From: Candidatus Heimdallarchaeota archaeon
GTDB taxonomy: Archaea; Asgardarchaeota; Heimdallarchaeia; Heimdallarchaeales; Kariarchaeaceae
Direction of reading: 5' to 3'
Assembly (NCBI GenBank): GCA_026702845.1
Contig: JADCLS010000005.1
Coordinates: forward strand, 186,001-250,000
DNA length: 64,000 nt
In this document: in pieces, positions 19,613-32,100 of the stretch
Numbering within the stretch: position 1 is the first letter of the stretch
How the letters are laid out: each line of letters opens with the position of its first letter
Program-made: the position numbers and the translations under genes
The notes under the pieces: generated by a model
Database searches by the model: none
The model's input: only the letters and a program-made list of their open reading frames with translations
What the model was told of the DNA's origin: nothing

Positions 19613-21735
19613 TTTGATTCCTCCATTTGTTCTAGAAGAGTTTCTGGTCCATTTTCTTGTATTAATTGAAGCTGAAAGAGGAAAAGGACCAATTTTTGCC
19701 TCAATTCAGACCATGTGCTTGATCCACCAATAGGATCATACAATAACTGTAATTCTGTTATCTTTTCAAGATTATTTTTTGATAAATATTCATTTAACAA
19801 AGAGAATAATCCTAATTGTGAGTAATCATAAATATCTGTACTGAATTCCTTGAAAAATCGGGTTTTACCAATTTTCATAATTCTTGCACTTATGTAATTA
19901 TCCAGAGCAAGTAAACATTTCTCTCCTATATTACTCTCTTCAATTAGTTGATCTTTAGTTATCACCCGTTCATCCAACTCTATTTCATCTGTTATATTGG
20001 AATAAACTCTGAACCAAAATATAATATCAGACGCCTTCAAAGTTGAGAATAATTCTTGCATATATTCAAAAGTATATCCTCTAATAGTTCGTGAAAGATA
20101 TACAAACTCTCGTTTGAGTTCTGAAATATTCCACCTGTGGATAGTACTTAGATATTTTTCTTTATCAAAAGCAGCTCTTTTACTGTGTCTATTGAAAACT
20201 CGTAAGGCAAATTGTTTTATTCCAGTATGAGTATCCAAATCATAGATATTAGGATGTGGAATCGACTTACCTTTGAACGTTTTGTCTCTGAATATCTTTA
20301 AATTAGGATGCAAGTAAAAAAGCAAAAGCTTCCAGGGATTTCTTTCAACTCCTGAATACTTAGTTGCAAATATACTTAATAGATCTTGTAATTCAATTTT
20401 GGAATCTCGAAGTCTCCTCAATAATTTTGGGATTGCTAGATTTTTAATCTCTCTATAATCACGAGATTTGATTATCCTACTTAACTGATCTGATTCTACT
20501 TCTGTTCTTATTTCTTTTGCTATATCTGATACAAGAAGCAAGTCTTCTACAGACCAAAGTAAAATTAGGTGCTGATAAAGCTCATAAAAAAGAATATCAG
20601 GTAGATGTTCCTCTTTTATCTTTGTATTGGAATAGAATAATTCATAATCACTTAATGATTGCATGCGGTTGATAAGAAATCTATCAGGATGTTTGAGAAA
20701 TTTCTGCTCTAATTTAATATATTTTAAAATCTCCCTCTCTTTATTGTAATAATTGGCAATCTGGTCTAAAAACATTATTATTCGATCTGGAAGATAAATA
20801 CGTTCAGCAGAAGGATCAGCACCCATATTAGTGAATAACAACAAGTATAAGCCATGCTTACTAATTTCATCTCTAAATTTCTTTATAATATCAAGTAACT
20901 TGATGTAGAACCTATTATAACCATCTTTCTTACCAATAATTTCAAGTTTTTCATCATTTGTTGTTAATAAGAGATCATTGAATTCCTCCAAATTTCCCTT
21001 TATAAATTCCATAACAATTTGATAGTTATCTGATTGGTAACACGTTAATTTTCCAGAGTATAGATTTACAGATCTAGGAAGCATGTGTACTGCAAGAAGA
21101 CATTTTCCACAAATGGTTCCAGGCTCAGCATAAGCTGGAAAATTTTGAGATGAGCTAGTAGATCCCACTAAAGGAAACCAACTACGAGATGTACCATTAC
21201 CACTTGATATTTTTTTCCCATAGATTCTATTAACTTCAACTTCCAAATTATTAAAATGTAAATTAGTTAATGCTCCACAAATATAGCAATTTGTATGACA
21301 CTCTTCCTGCGTATCAGCTATAAAATTAAACAAAAATTCAAGTAAATATGTCCGGTATAACCTCTCTTGCAATGGAGAAGGGAGTATCTTACTGGGTCGA
21401 CATAAGTAATCCTCTCCTTTATCTTTAGCATAACTTGGTTGGTTCAGTGGATTATTTAAGAGAATCATTGAAAGGGCTTTAGTGATGGCATTAGTATAAG
21501 CTAAATCCCGTCCGGGATATTCACCAGAAAACATCACCTCAGCAACTTCTTTTATAGTGACATTAAATGGTGAAGTATTACTAAGGATTGCGATTGAAAA
21601 AATCCCAGTATCAACTAATGGATTCCCTGTAGGCAAAAATTTGAGACCTTGGAATTCTTTTATTTGGTGAAACCTTTTTTTGTACAGATCCTCGAATGAT
21701 GGACTCTTAAAATCATAATGAGGTATTGCTCTTAT
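19609..21735 (-). CDS. cas8: Cas8, CXXC-CXXC (Cst1-like) large subunit
   Basis: Large Cascade subunit, which recognises the PAM. TGNPLVDTGIFSIA near the N-terminus and two zinc pairs (CYICGALTN and CGKCLLAVHM, about 150 and 210 in the longer form) identify the CXXC-CXXC family (Cst1) of type I-B/Tneap systems. The first canonical start is TTG at 21636 (675 residues). However, the frame is open and coding-like for 33 more codons back to ATA at 21735, seven nt after GGAGG and overlapping the upstream cas7 stop. I therefore give the longer form; the start is uncertain. As in other type I-B systems a small subunit might be made from its 3' part, but no internal start was tested. Confidence 0.88.
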   Translation of the reverse strand: MRAIPHYDFKSPSFEDLYKKRFHQIKEFQGLKFLPTGNPLVDTGIFSIAILSNTSPFNVTIKEVAEVMFSGEYPGRDLAYTNAITKALSMILLNNPLNQPSYAKDKGEDYLCRPSKILPSPLQERLYRTYLLEFLFNFIADTQEECHTNCYICGALTNLHFNNLEVEVNRIYGKKISSGNGTSRSWFPLVGSTSSSQNFPAYAEPGTICGKCLLAVHMLPRSVNLYSGKLTCYQSDNYQIVMEFIKGNLEEFNDLLLTTNDEKLEIIGKKDGYNRFYIKLLDIIKKFRDEISKHGLYLLLFTNMGADPSAERIYLPDRIIMFLDQIANYYNKEREILKYIKLEQKFLKHPDRFLINRMQSLSDYELFYSNTKIKEEHLPDILFYELYQHLILLWSVEDLLLVSDIAKEIRTEVESDQLSRIIKSRDYREIKNLAIPKLLRRLRDSKIELQDLLSIFATKYSGVERNPWKLLLFYLHPNLKIFRDKTFKGKSIPHPNIYDLDTHTGIKQFALRVFNRHSKRAAFDKEKYLSTIHRWNISELKREFVYLSRTIRGYTFEYMQELFSTLKASDIIFWFRVYSNITDEIELDERVITKDQLIEESNIGEKCLLALDNYISARIMKIGKTRFFKEFSTDIYDYSQLGLFSLLNEYLSKNNLEKITELQLLYDPIGGSSTWSELRQKLVLFLFQLQLIQENGPETLLEQMEESK

Positions 21736-22769
21736 ATAAATTCCTCCTTAATTGCATTTTTTAGCTTTCTTACTACAATTCCAGGTGAGTCAACCACAAT
21801 ATCCAAATCAGCAAGTCTTTTAATCTGATTTCTGGTGATTTTAATTGCATTACTTCTTATTCCAAAATATATAGGTGATAGGAAAGTATGTTTTCGATTG
21901 TTAATTATATGTTCAAGATTCTCCCAATTAATGGAGATTCTACCTAAATTATCAGTTGTGTATAAGTTATAAAATGGATTGGATGAACCCTTAATTAATG
22001 AGATAAAAACTGCTCTAGGAGTGAGATCAGCGGCAAATTGACTATCTTTGACAAGATTATTAACAGAAAGTAAAGCATCACAATACCATTCCAAGGCCAT
22101 TTCAATTCTAGAAGTTCGATTTACTAATTCAATTTCTCGATCATTTGTAAGTACCAGTTTTTTCTTTTTATAAATTTCCAGCAATTGAGGATCCAATTCG
22201 AATTTATCAGATTCGTTACGAAATCTCCCTATACGATCCAATTCTAGTGCTGAGGTATAAAACATATATCCATTTGTGAATTCATTTCGATATGGCAATG
22301 TCGTATCATTATGCAGATGAACAAAACCTTCAACTTTTTGGATCATATTATTTTGATTTTCGACAGGTAAGATCATTGATGATTTAAAAGGGCCATGTCG
22401 ATTAATTGCTGCTATATTGTATCTGTTCTCATCACCTATATTTGCTTTATCGTAAATTGGACGACTATATCCAAATACGTCATCCTCTATTTGATTGATT
22501 GGATCACCTATAAGTGAATTTAATCCAGAAATATCCTTTTTTTTAGGGGAGAATAATATTCGCTGATAATAGTCATCACCAGACAGATTAAATTGAAGAT
22601 GAGCACGATACCATTTCCTTAATGCTTGAGCGGAAATAAAAGGGTAACTCGTACCAGCAATTTGAAGCTGCTTTACTTGGTTAATATCTCCATCCCTATC
22701 TTTTCCATTACCTGAACCATTCAAAAATCCATTATTGACATGAAGTAATACTGTACTTGCGATTTGCAT
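21732..22769 (-). CDS. Second Cas7 paralogue (Cst2/DevR family)
   Basis: 345 residues from the ATG at 22769, preceded by GGGGGAG; a GTG/ATG-rich extension to 22793 lacks support. It has the Cas7/DevR signature VNNGFLNGSGNGKDRDGD, then YPFISAQALRKWYRAHL, and shares HLHNDTTLPYRNEFTNGYMF with the other cas7. Sequence divergence is clear along the whole length, so this is an old duplication, not a recent copy. It is the first gene of the interference operon and may supply a distinct backbone position or the terminal subunit. Confidence 0.88.
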   Translation of the reverse strand: MQIASTVLLHVNNGFLNGSGNGKDRDGDINQVKQLQIAGTSYPFISAQALRKWYRAHLQFNLSGDDYYQRILFSPKKKDISGLNSLIGDPINQIEDDVFGYSRPIYDKANIGDENRYNIAAINRHGPFKSSMILPVENQNNMIQKVEGFVHLHNDTTLPYRNEFTNGYMFYTSALELDRIGRFRNESDKFELDPQLLEIYKKKKLVLTNDREIELVNRTSRIEMALEWYCDALLSVNNLVKDSQFAADLTPRAVFISLIKGSSNPFYNLYTTDNLGRISINWENLEHIINNRKHTFLSPIYFGIRSNAIKITRNQIKRLADLDIVVDSPGIVVRKLKNAIKEEFI

Positions 22770-22793
22770 ATAATCTCCCCCTCTCATGAGCAA

Positions 22794-23164
22794 AATCCTA
22801 ATTTACACATTGATCTGAAGGCTGCTAATCCTTTATTTCATAGAATAGCTATATAAACTCCATGAGTTCTATTACTTAGATTTATCTATAAAAAAATATT
22901 TTTTCTTGATTCATCCATTTTATGGATTAAATAAGGAAATCCGGAAATTATTTTTTCATGATTTCACCTCTTTAACAAGCCTTTCATGATTATACCACAA
23001 AAACATGGACAACAAGGTCTTGAGATTGTTATCCATCTTGTAATCCCTTGGGGAAGGTCACCTCTCCAAATACATATTCAACTTCAGCTCTGAGATATGT
23101 TTTATTGTTTTTACGATACAATCCTGGCATTTTATTTTGTTGTCGAACCAACAGATCTATGGGA
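22794..23164 (-). promoter_or_regulatory. Promoter region of the interference operon
   Basis: This 370-bp stretch separates the Cascade operon from the old end of array 2 and holds no gene. On the minus strand TTTATATA (22850-22857) lies about 80 nt before the first start codon and is a good TATA-box candidate, predicting a 5' leader of about 55 nt. Confidence 0.5.
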
Positions 23165-26100
23165 CTGGAAGTCCTAATGCTAGGAATATAGTCAATGAGA
23201 CTACTAGCTGCACCACTAGTAAACCTGATAATGTATGGTTTCAATCCTAATGCTAGGAATACAGTCAATGAGACGGTAGTACCAGGTGATATGCAGGAGT
23301 TTGATAGTGAGTTTCAATCCTAATGCTAGGAATACAGTCAATGAGACTGATTATTTTTAAATTGGTTTCTCAAGAAGCTGAGATGTTTCAATCCTAATGC
23401 TAGGAATACAGTCAATGAGACAGCATTCAAAGGTGGATATAAAAATCCCACAATAGCGTTTCAATCCTAATGCTAGGAATACAGTCAATGAGACTTAGCA
23501 TTCATCATAATCATGTAACATGCCAGTTGATGTTTCAATCCTAATGCTAGGAATACAGTCAATGAGACGGAATTCGCTTTCAATGGTTACTTCCTAAAAT
23601 CAGAAGTTTCAATCCTAATGCTAGGAATATAGTCAATGAGACACACCGGAGGTCTATAATATGGCTAAAAAAGGAAAGGTTTCAATCCTAATGCTAGGAA
23701 TATAGTCAATGAGACCTCATACTGAATTGTTGCAAATTCTTAGCTCATTAAGTTTCAATCCTAATGCTAGGAATATAGTCAATGAGACGTCCAGGACAGA
23801 TCGGTGTTTATCTTATCAAATCAAGTTTCAATCCTAATGCTAGGAATATAGTCAATGAGACCACTCTCTCTGTCGTTGAAATAGACCTCACGTTCTTTGT
23901 TTCAATCCTAATGCTAGGAATATAGTCAATGAGACTGAATGATGTGCTTTGTATGTAATGACACCATCACCAGTTTCAATCCTAATGCTAGGAATATAGT
24001 CAATGAGACAAATCAGTTCTGAGCTTAAAATTCTTCTCATTCTAGGTTTCAATCCTAATGCTAGGAATATAGTCAATGAGACGCAATGGTGTATCAAGCA
24101 ATGCTTGAACTTGGAAGAAGTTTCAATCCTAATGCTAGGAATATAGTCAATGAGACGCAAATACTTCTTCATGTCCAGCAATAAAATAATAATGTTTCAA
24201 TCCTAATGCTAGGAATATAGTCAATGAGACTGAATGCAAATACTGTGAATATCAACAATCCTGTTGGGTTTCAATCCTAATGCTAGGAATATAGTCAATG
24301 AGACGTCAATCTGAAATAATGCACCTCCATAGTGGGGTTCAGTTTCAATCCTAATGCTAGGAATATAGTCAATGAGATTCTTGATATAGCCAAATGTGAT
24401 GCTAATGATAATCTCAGTTTCAATCCTAATGCTAGGAATATAGTCAATGAGACTTTCCCTCCTGGTTAAGCCGTTTCAAAATTTTCTCCAGTTTCAATCC
24501 TAATGCTAGGAATATAGTCAATGAGACTTTTTTATTCGCACTTAGCTATATGGTTGGGAATTAGTTTCAATCCTAATGCTAGGAATATAGTCAATGAGAC
24601 TATACAAAACCCAAGGAAACTATCTCAAAGATGGATGTTTCAATCCTAATGCTAGGAATATAGTCAATGAGACTATCACCTGTATACTCACAATCAATAC
24701 CATGAATACGTTTCAATCCTAATGCTAGGAATATAGTCAATGAGACTGATTTTGTTTCAAGATTTACCTGCCTATCTGCAGCCAGTTTCAATCCTAATGC
24801 TAGGAATATAGTCAATGAGACAGTGGTTTGGATAGTGTGGTGACTACGATGAGGGTAAGTTTCAATCCTAATGCTAGGAATATAGTCAATGAGACAACAA
24901 TATCAGTTATTGGATCAGGAATTATTGATTGGTTTCAATCCTAATGCTAGGAATATAGTCAATGAGACATCAGATAGCCAATACTCAACAACTTGCCAAA
25001 TATCTGTTTCAATCCTAATGCTAGGAATATAGTCAATGAGACCGGTTAGTGGCCATGGCTTTTATTCCATGGGTAGATGTTTCAATCCTAATGCTAGGAA
25101 TATAGTCAATGAGACTATGATGGTGACCTGTACCTGAATGGGGATTTTGGTGTTTCAATCCTAATGCTAGGAATATAGTCAATGAGACTTATAATAAGGC
25201 CATGAGGAATGACATAGAGGATGGAGTTTCAATCCTAATGCTAGGAATATAGTCAATGAGACCTATCTATGGATGATCCCAAAGTAAAATCATTAATCCG
25301 TTTCAATCCTAATGCTAGGAATATAGTCAATGAGACCGCATCTTGCGGAGATACCAAAGATATGACCGTGCCGTTTCAATCCTAATGCTAGGAATATAGT
25401 CAATGAGACTATATCTGGATGTAACAGACGGATACTCAACCGAAGGGTTTCAATCCTAATGCTAGGAATATAGTCAATGAGACATTGTCTCGATAGAGAT
25501 AGCTACAACCTCTAATGCTGGTTTCAATCCTAATGCTAGGAATATAGTCAATGAGACTATTTCAAAAACATGATCGCCGGTCAGATCCAACCCACGTTTC
25601 AATCCTAATGCTAGGAATATAGTCAATGAGACTTAGCTGACCAGGCACTAACCCCTCAAGTGTGGATTTGTTTCAATCCTAATGCTAGGAATATAGTCAA
25701 TGAGACTTTTTCCTGTATGAAAAAATACAGCTAAGATATTATGGTTTCAATCCTAATGCTAGGAATATAGTCAATGAGACCATAAGTAACAATGCCATCC
25801 CCCCTACACACCAAAAAGTTTCAATCCTAATGCTAGGAATATAGTCAATGAGACTTATTAAAGCATCTTATAAGCACAAAACACTAAAAGAGTTTCAATC
25901 CTAATGCTAGGAATATAGTCAATGAGACTGTCACTAGGTTATGTCACATGGCTTATGATTATCACGTTTCAATCCTAATGCTAGGAATATAGTCAATGAG
26001 ACTCCTCTTCTTCAATCTCTTCTTCCTTTGGCTCATCAAGTTTCAATCCTAATGCTAGGAATATAGTCAATGAGACATCAGATAGCCAATACTCAACAAC

Positions 26101-29100
26101 TGGCCAAATATCTGTTTCAATCCTAATGCTAGGAATATAGTCAATGAGACAGCCCATTCCTAAAGATAGGAAATTGAGAGCCAAAGCGTTTCAATCCTAA
26201 TGCTAGGAATATAGTCAATGAGACTATTACAATTGTTGATAAATCAAAAATTGGTGCAACGTTTCAATCCTAATGCTAGGAATATAGTCAATGAGACTAA
26301 GTTCGTATCCCCATTCTAATTCCTTACCTTTAAGTTTCAATCCTAATGCTAGGAATATAGTCAATGAGACATAACCAATGAATATCCCATCATCCATCTC
26401 TCACGATGTTTCAATCCTAATGCTAGGAATATAGTCAATGAGACATTTGGTGAGGTATACACCAATGAGACCAAAACATACGTTTCAATCCTAATGCTAG
26501 GAATATAGTCAATGAGACGCATCAACAGTTACAAGGTGTTTGAGATACACGGATGGTTTCAATCCTAATGCTAGGAATATAGTCAATGAGACCTAATGCT
26601 TTTGTAACGAATAGCATATATCCCATATAGTTTCAATCCTAATGCTAGGAATATAGTCAATGAGACCAAATGATTTGTGATTGGTGTGACGAGGAAATGT
26701 CTACGTTTCAATCCTAATGCTAGGAATATAGTCAATGAGACATAGTATAGCAGTGTTGGAAGTTCGGCCACAAAGGGAAGTTTCAATCCTAATGCTAGGA
26801 ATATAGTCAATGAGACAATGTTCCTTTTGCTATTGAGAATGTAAAATCAATATAGTTTCAATCCTAATGCTAGGAATATAGTCAATGAGACCTAATTCTG
26901 CACTTTCTGCCCCTGGGATAGTTGATTTGTTTCAATCCTAATGCTAGGAATATAGTCAATGAGACCCTCAATGGAATTTTATGTACCATGATCTCTCTCT
27001 ATGTTTCAATCCTAATGCTAGGAATATAGTCAATGAGACTGTTTATGATAGATCATACACTAAAGTTTGGGCACAGGTTTCAATCCTAATGCTAGGAATA
27101 TAGTCAATGAGACAAATGTTAGAACCATTCCTCAATGACGTACTTGACATGTTTCAATCCTAATGCTAGGAATATAGTCAATGAGACATGAAACATCCTC
27201 TGCTGAACTTGAATATGTTACTTGTGTTTCAATCCTAATGCTAGGAATATAGTCAATGAGACATCTTTTGTCCATCTCTTCAGTTCTGTTTCATCCATGT
27301 TTCAATCCTAATGCTAGGAATATAGTCAATGAGACCAAAAAGCAACGCTATGATAAGGCTTATTTTGTCGAGTTTCAATCCTAATGCTAGGAATATAGTC
27401 AATGAGACTTGCAACTAATGCAGTTGTCGCCGCTGATTATACTAGTGTTTCAATCCTAATGCTAGGAATATAGTCAATGAGACATGATAGTCTCATCGAA
27501 TAAATCGATGGAAGAAGGATAGTTTCAATCCTAATGCTAGGAATATAGTCAATGAGACCAACAGAATTTGGTTTGAGACAACAATATAATGTTAAGTTTC
27601 AATCCTAATGCTAGGAATATAGTCAATGAGACACCTCCTTTTTCCTTGCCTACCGGTTGCACCTGGATTGTTTCAATCCTAATGCTAGGAATATAGTCAA
27701 TGAGACTAGGTGCTGGAGCTATGGCAATAATAATTTATATTGCGTTTCAATCCTAATGCTAGGAATATAGTCAATGAGACTCAGAAAACAATAATTAGGA
27801 GGCAGGTTGAAAAGAAGGTTTCAATCCTAATGCTAGGAATATAGTCAATGAGACCATACGCATATAGCTTTTGTCGTTGCTTATGTTTGTAGTTTCAATC
27901 CTAATGCTAGGAATATAGTCAATGAGACGGGGGAGAGAGGGTATACACTCTACACGAAGCTCATGTTTCAATCCTAATGCTAGGAATATAGTCAATGAGA
28001 CGCTCTGCCTCCATTACAGTACTTGAAGTATACCATTTGTTTCAATCCTAATGCTAGGAATATAGTCAATGAGACAATACAGTTCCAGATAGATTACCAT
28101 TGAAGGATAATAGTTTCAATCCTAATGCTAGGAATATAGTCAATGAGACTGAAAGTAGTCTGTTTTGGATGTATGCGGTTCGAACGTTTCAATCCTAATG
28201 CTAGGAATATAGTCAATGAGACTTTTGAGAAAGATAATGATCTGGTTGTATTCTCAAGAGTTTCAATCCTAATGCTAGGAATATAGTCAATGAGACTGGT
28301 GCTCTCATGGTCATGTATGTCTACCCTCCAGAGTTTCAATCCTAATGCTAGGAATATAGTCAATGAGACATACCCAGAATTTCCGGTTTCAAGTACCCAA
28401 ACCAAGTTTCAATCCTAATGCTAGGAATATAGTCAATGAGACTCGTTTATCATATTCCGAACCTATCTGTAGTTCCTCGTTTCAATCCTAATGCTAGGAA
28501 TATAGTCAATGAGACCAAATTTAGACCACCACAGAAGGGATCTTGGTATGAGTTTCAATCCTAATGCTAGGAATATAGTCAATGAGACATCATGGCTCAG
28601 ATGAATTTCCTCTCCATTTGGATCGAGTTTCAATCCTAATGCTAGGAATATAGTCAATGAGACTGATTTTATCATCATTCTGCTTCTCATATTGTGTTTT
28701 GTTTCAATCCTAATGCTAGGAATATAGTCAATGAGACTTCGGAAAATTCTACAAATAATTAGTTCTCCTTTTAAGTTTCAATCCTAATGCTAGGAATATA
28801 GTCAATGAGACTTCTTAAGTTATTAGGGGCTACAATGCGATCGGATAGGTTTCAATCCTAATGCTAGGAATATAGTCAATGAGACAACAGTGTCCCAATC
28901 ATTGTTGGAAGCAGCTACAACATAGTTTCAATCCTAATGCTAGGAATATAGTCAATGAGACCTTTTGCCATGTAATCGGCATCATTCATCTTATCCTCGT
29001 TTCAATCCTAATGCTAGGAATATAGTCAATGAGACAGAATCTCAGATCAATCCACAAGCAGTAATGTTAGTGTTTCAATCCTAATGCTAGGAATATAGTC

Positions 29101-32100
29101 AATGAGACATTGCCGCTCTAGAAATTACTCTAGTACCTGCCGTGGAGTTTCAATCCTAATGCTAGGAATATAGTCAATGAGACTCTTCAGAAAATAACTG
29201 CTAAATGTCCAAAATGCAGAGTTTCAATCCTAATGCTAGGAATATAGTCAATGAGACCTCTCTTATCAAGTTCATGAGCAAGAATAACTTTGCAGGTTTC
29301 AATCCTAATGCTAGGAATATAGTCAATGAGACATATAAAAGATACAGTTCTCGTGCCATGCCTTTGGTTGTTTCAATCCTAATGCTAGGAATATAGTCAA
29401 TGAGACATTTGCATTCATAACACAATTCCTTATCATTCTTCAAGTTTCAATCCTAATGCTAGGAATATAGTCAATGAGACCAGTTGACCCATATCGAGCA
29501 CCATTAATCGGTATTCAGTTTCAATCCTAATGCTAGGAATATAGTCAATGAGACGATAGAGCCATGTTTGAGGGTCTGTATAAGCGGCTCCAGTTTCAAT
29601 CCTAATGCTAGGAATATAGTCAATGAGACAAGAGAATTTTGGAATAAAACGAGTAGCCAAGGATACGTTTCAATCCTAATGCTAGGAATATAGTCAATGA
29701 GACGAAAGGTGAATGTTTCCAAACACCTTTTTTATCTGAGTTTCAATCCTAATGCTAGGAATATAGTCAATGAGACGAATGTGACGCAACCATCTTCAAA
29801 GACGGAGAAATGTGTTTCAATCCTAATGCTAGGAATATAGTCAATGAGACTCATATAATAATACCAGAATATACCTACCAATTGTAGTGTTTCAATCCTA
29901 ATGCTAGGAATATAGTCAATGAGACAAGGTTAATTCTTTCTTATCCATGTCTTTGAGTTTACGTTTCAATCCTAATGCTAGGAATATAGTCAATGAGACG
30001 GAAAATCTCGTAAATGTCTTAAAGGAGATTGTAGACGTTTCAATCCTAATGCTAGGAATATAGTCAATGAGACATTGGTGGGAATAAAGTACATATATCA
30101 GCATCAGTCAGTTTCAATCCTAATGCTAGGAATATAGTCAATGAGACAGTTACTGATCATCGTAATCCTTGGGATAATTACAATCGTTTCAATCCTAATG
30201 CTAGGAATATAGTCAATGAGACAATAGATCATCCTTTATTCAATGATGATTTTAATAAGTTTCAATCCTAATGCTAGGAATATAGTCAATGAGACTAAGT
30301 TGGTCTCTTTCTTCAAGATAGTCGAAGTAAAAGTTTCAATCCTAATGCTAGGAATATAGTCAATGAGACATAATGATGTGTTTTGTATGCAATGACACCA
30401 TTAGCAGTTTCAATCCTAATGCTAGGAATATAGTCAATGAGACAAAAGATATCAAGCTGATAAGCAAGGATTAGAAGCTAGTTTCAATCCTAATGCTAGG
30501 AATATAGTCAATGAGACTTTTGAGAAAGATAATGATCTGGTTGTATTCTCAAGAGTTTCAATCCTAATGCTAGGAATATAGTCAATGAGACTATCATGCT
30601 TACTTCTTTCTGTCTCCAATCCTCCCTGGTTTCAATCCTAATGCTAGGAATATAGTCAATGAGACGTCAGGCATAAACTTGATATTGATTTTTCAATTGC
30701 TGGTTTCAATCCTAATGCTAGGAATATAGTCAATGAGACATTAGTGATCAGTATCCAGCTTTTAGGCAATTCACCTGTTTCAATCCTAATGCTAGGAATA
30801 TAGTCAATGAGACGCTGCTTCTTCTGCTGCTATAGAGGAGCTTACAGCTAGTTTCAATCCTAATGCTAGGAATATAGTCAATGAGACAGTTCACAAATCC
30901 CTACCGGACAAGCAATCTTTAGAAGTTTCAATCCTAATGCTAGGAATATAGTCAATGAGACAGAAGATAAGAAATTATTTATCTCCTAAAGTGGTCGGTT
31001 TCAATCCTAATGCTAGGAATATAGTCAATGAGACATGCTGGATATGGTGACGGAACTAGTGATACAATTACGTTTCAATCCTAATGCTAGGAATATAGTC
31101 AATGAGACGAAGTATGACACTGTGGTTATACCCGAGACCTTGACGTTTCAATCCTAATGCTAGGAATATAGTCAATGAGACAATTATTATTCCTCCTTCG
31201 GCAATAGTTGTTTGCAAGGTTTCAATCCTAATGCTAGGAATATAGTCAATGAGACTGATCTCTTTCTGTGTTGTCCACCACAGAATGAACAGTTTCAATC
31301 CTAATGCTAGGAATATAGTCAATGAGACAGGGGAAGCTGTTAGTCTTGAACTTACTCCAGGAGTGTTTCAATCCTAATGCTAGGAATATAGTCAATGAGA
31401 CGGTGTAGAAGAAGCAACAATGCTACTTGGTATTACATGTTTCAATCCTAATGCTAGGAATATAGTCAATGAGACCAGTCTTTCAAAGATGAACTTGAAC
31501 CGTTAGTCAGGAGTTTCAATCCTAATGCTAGGAATATAGTCAATGAGACTGTCTATCATATTCTTCCTTACACCCTGGATACTTGCAGTTTCAATCCTAA
31601 TGCTAGGAATATAGTCAATGAGACATTAGTATTTCACCCCCCGTGCATCAAGTAGACGCCAAGTTTCAATCCTAATGCTAGGAATATAGTCAATGAGACT
31701 GATTTTGTTTCAAGATTTACCTGTCTATCTGCAGCCAGTTTCAATCCTAATGCTAGGAATATAGTCAATGAGACGAAAATAGAAGCAAAATCATCGCCTG
31801 TTGGATTGTTAAGTTTCAATCCTAATGCTAGGAATATAGTCAATGAGACCAGGTTATATCCCCTATTCTTATGAGACAAAAGAGAAGTTTCAATCCTAAT
31901 GCTAGGAATATAGTCAATGAGACGGCCAGTATATTGATGCTCGACAATATCGGATCGAGGGTTTCAATCCTAATGCTAGGAATATAGTCAATGAGACTCA
32001 AAAAATGGCTGTCGCATTGTCAAATGCAGGAGAGTTTCAATCCTAATGCTAGGAATATAGTCAATGAGACTGAGATTGGATTTTTAACCGAGGTTGATGC

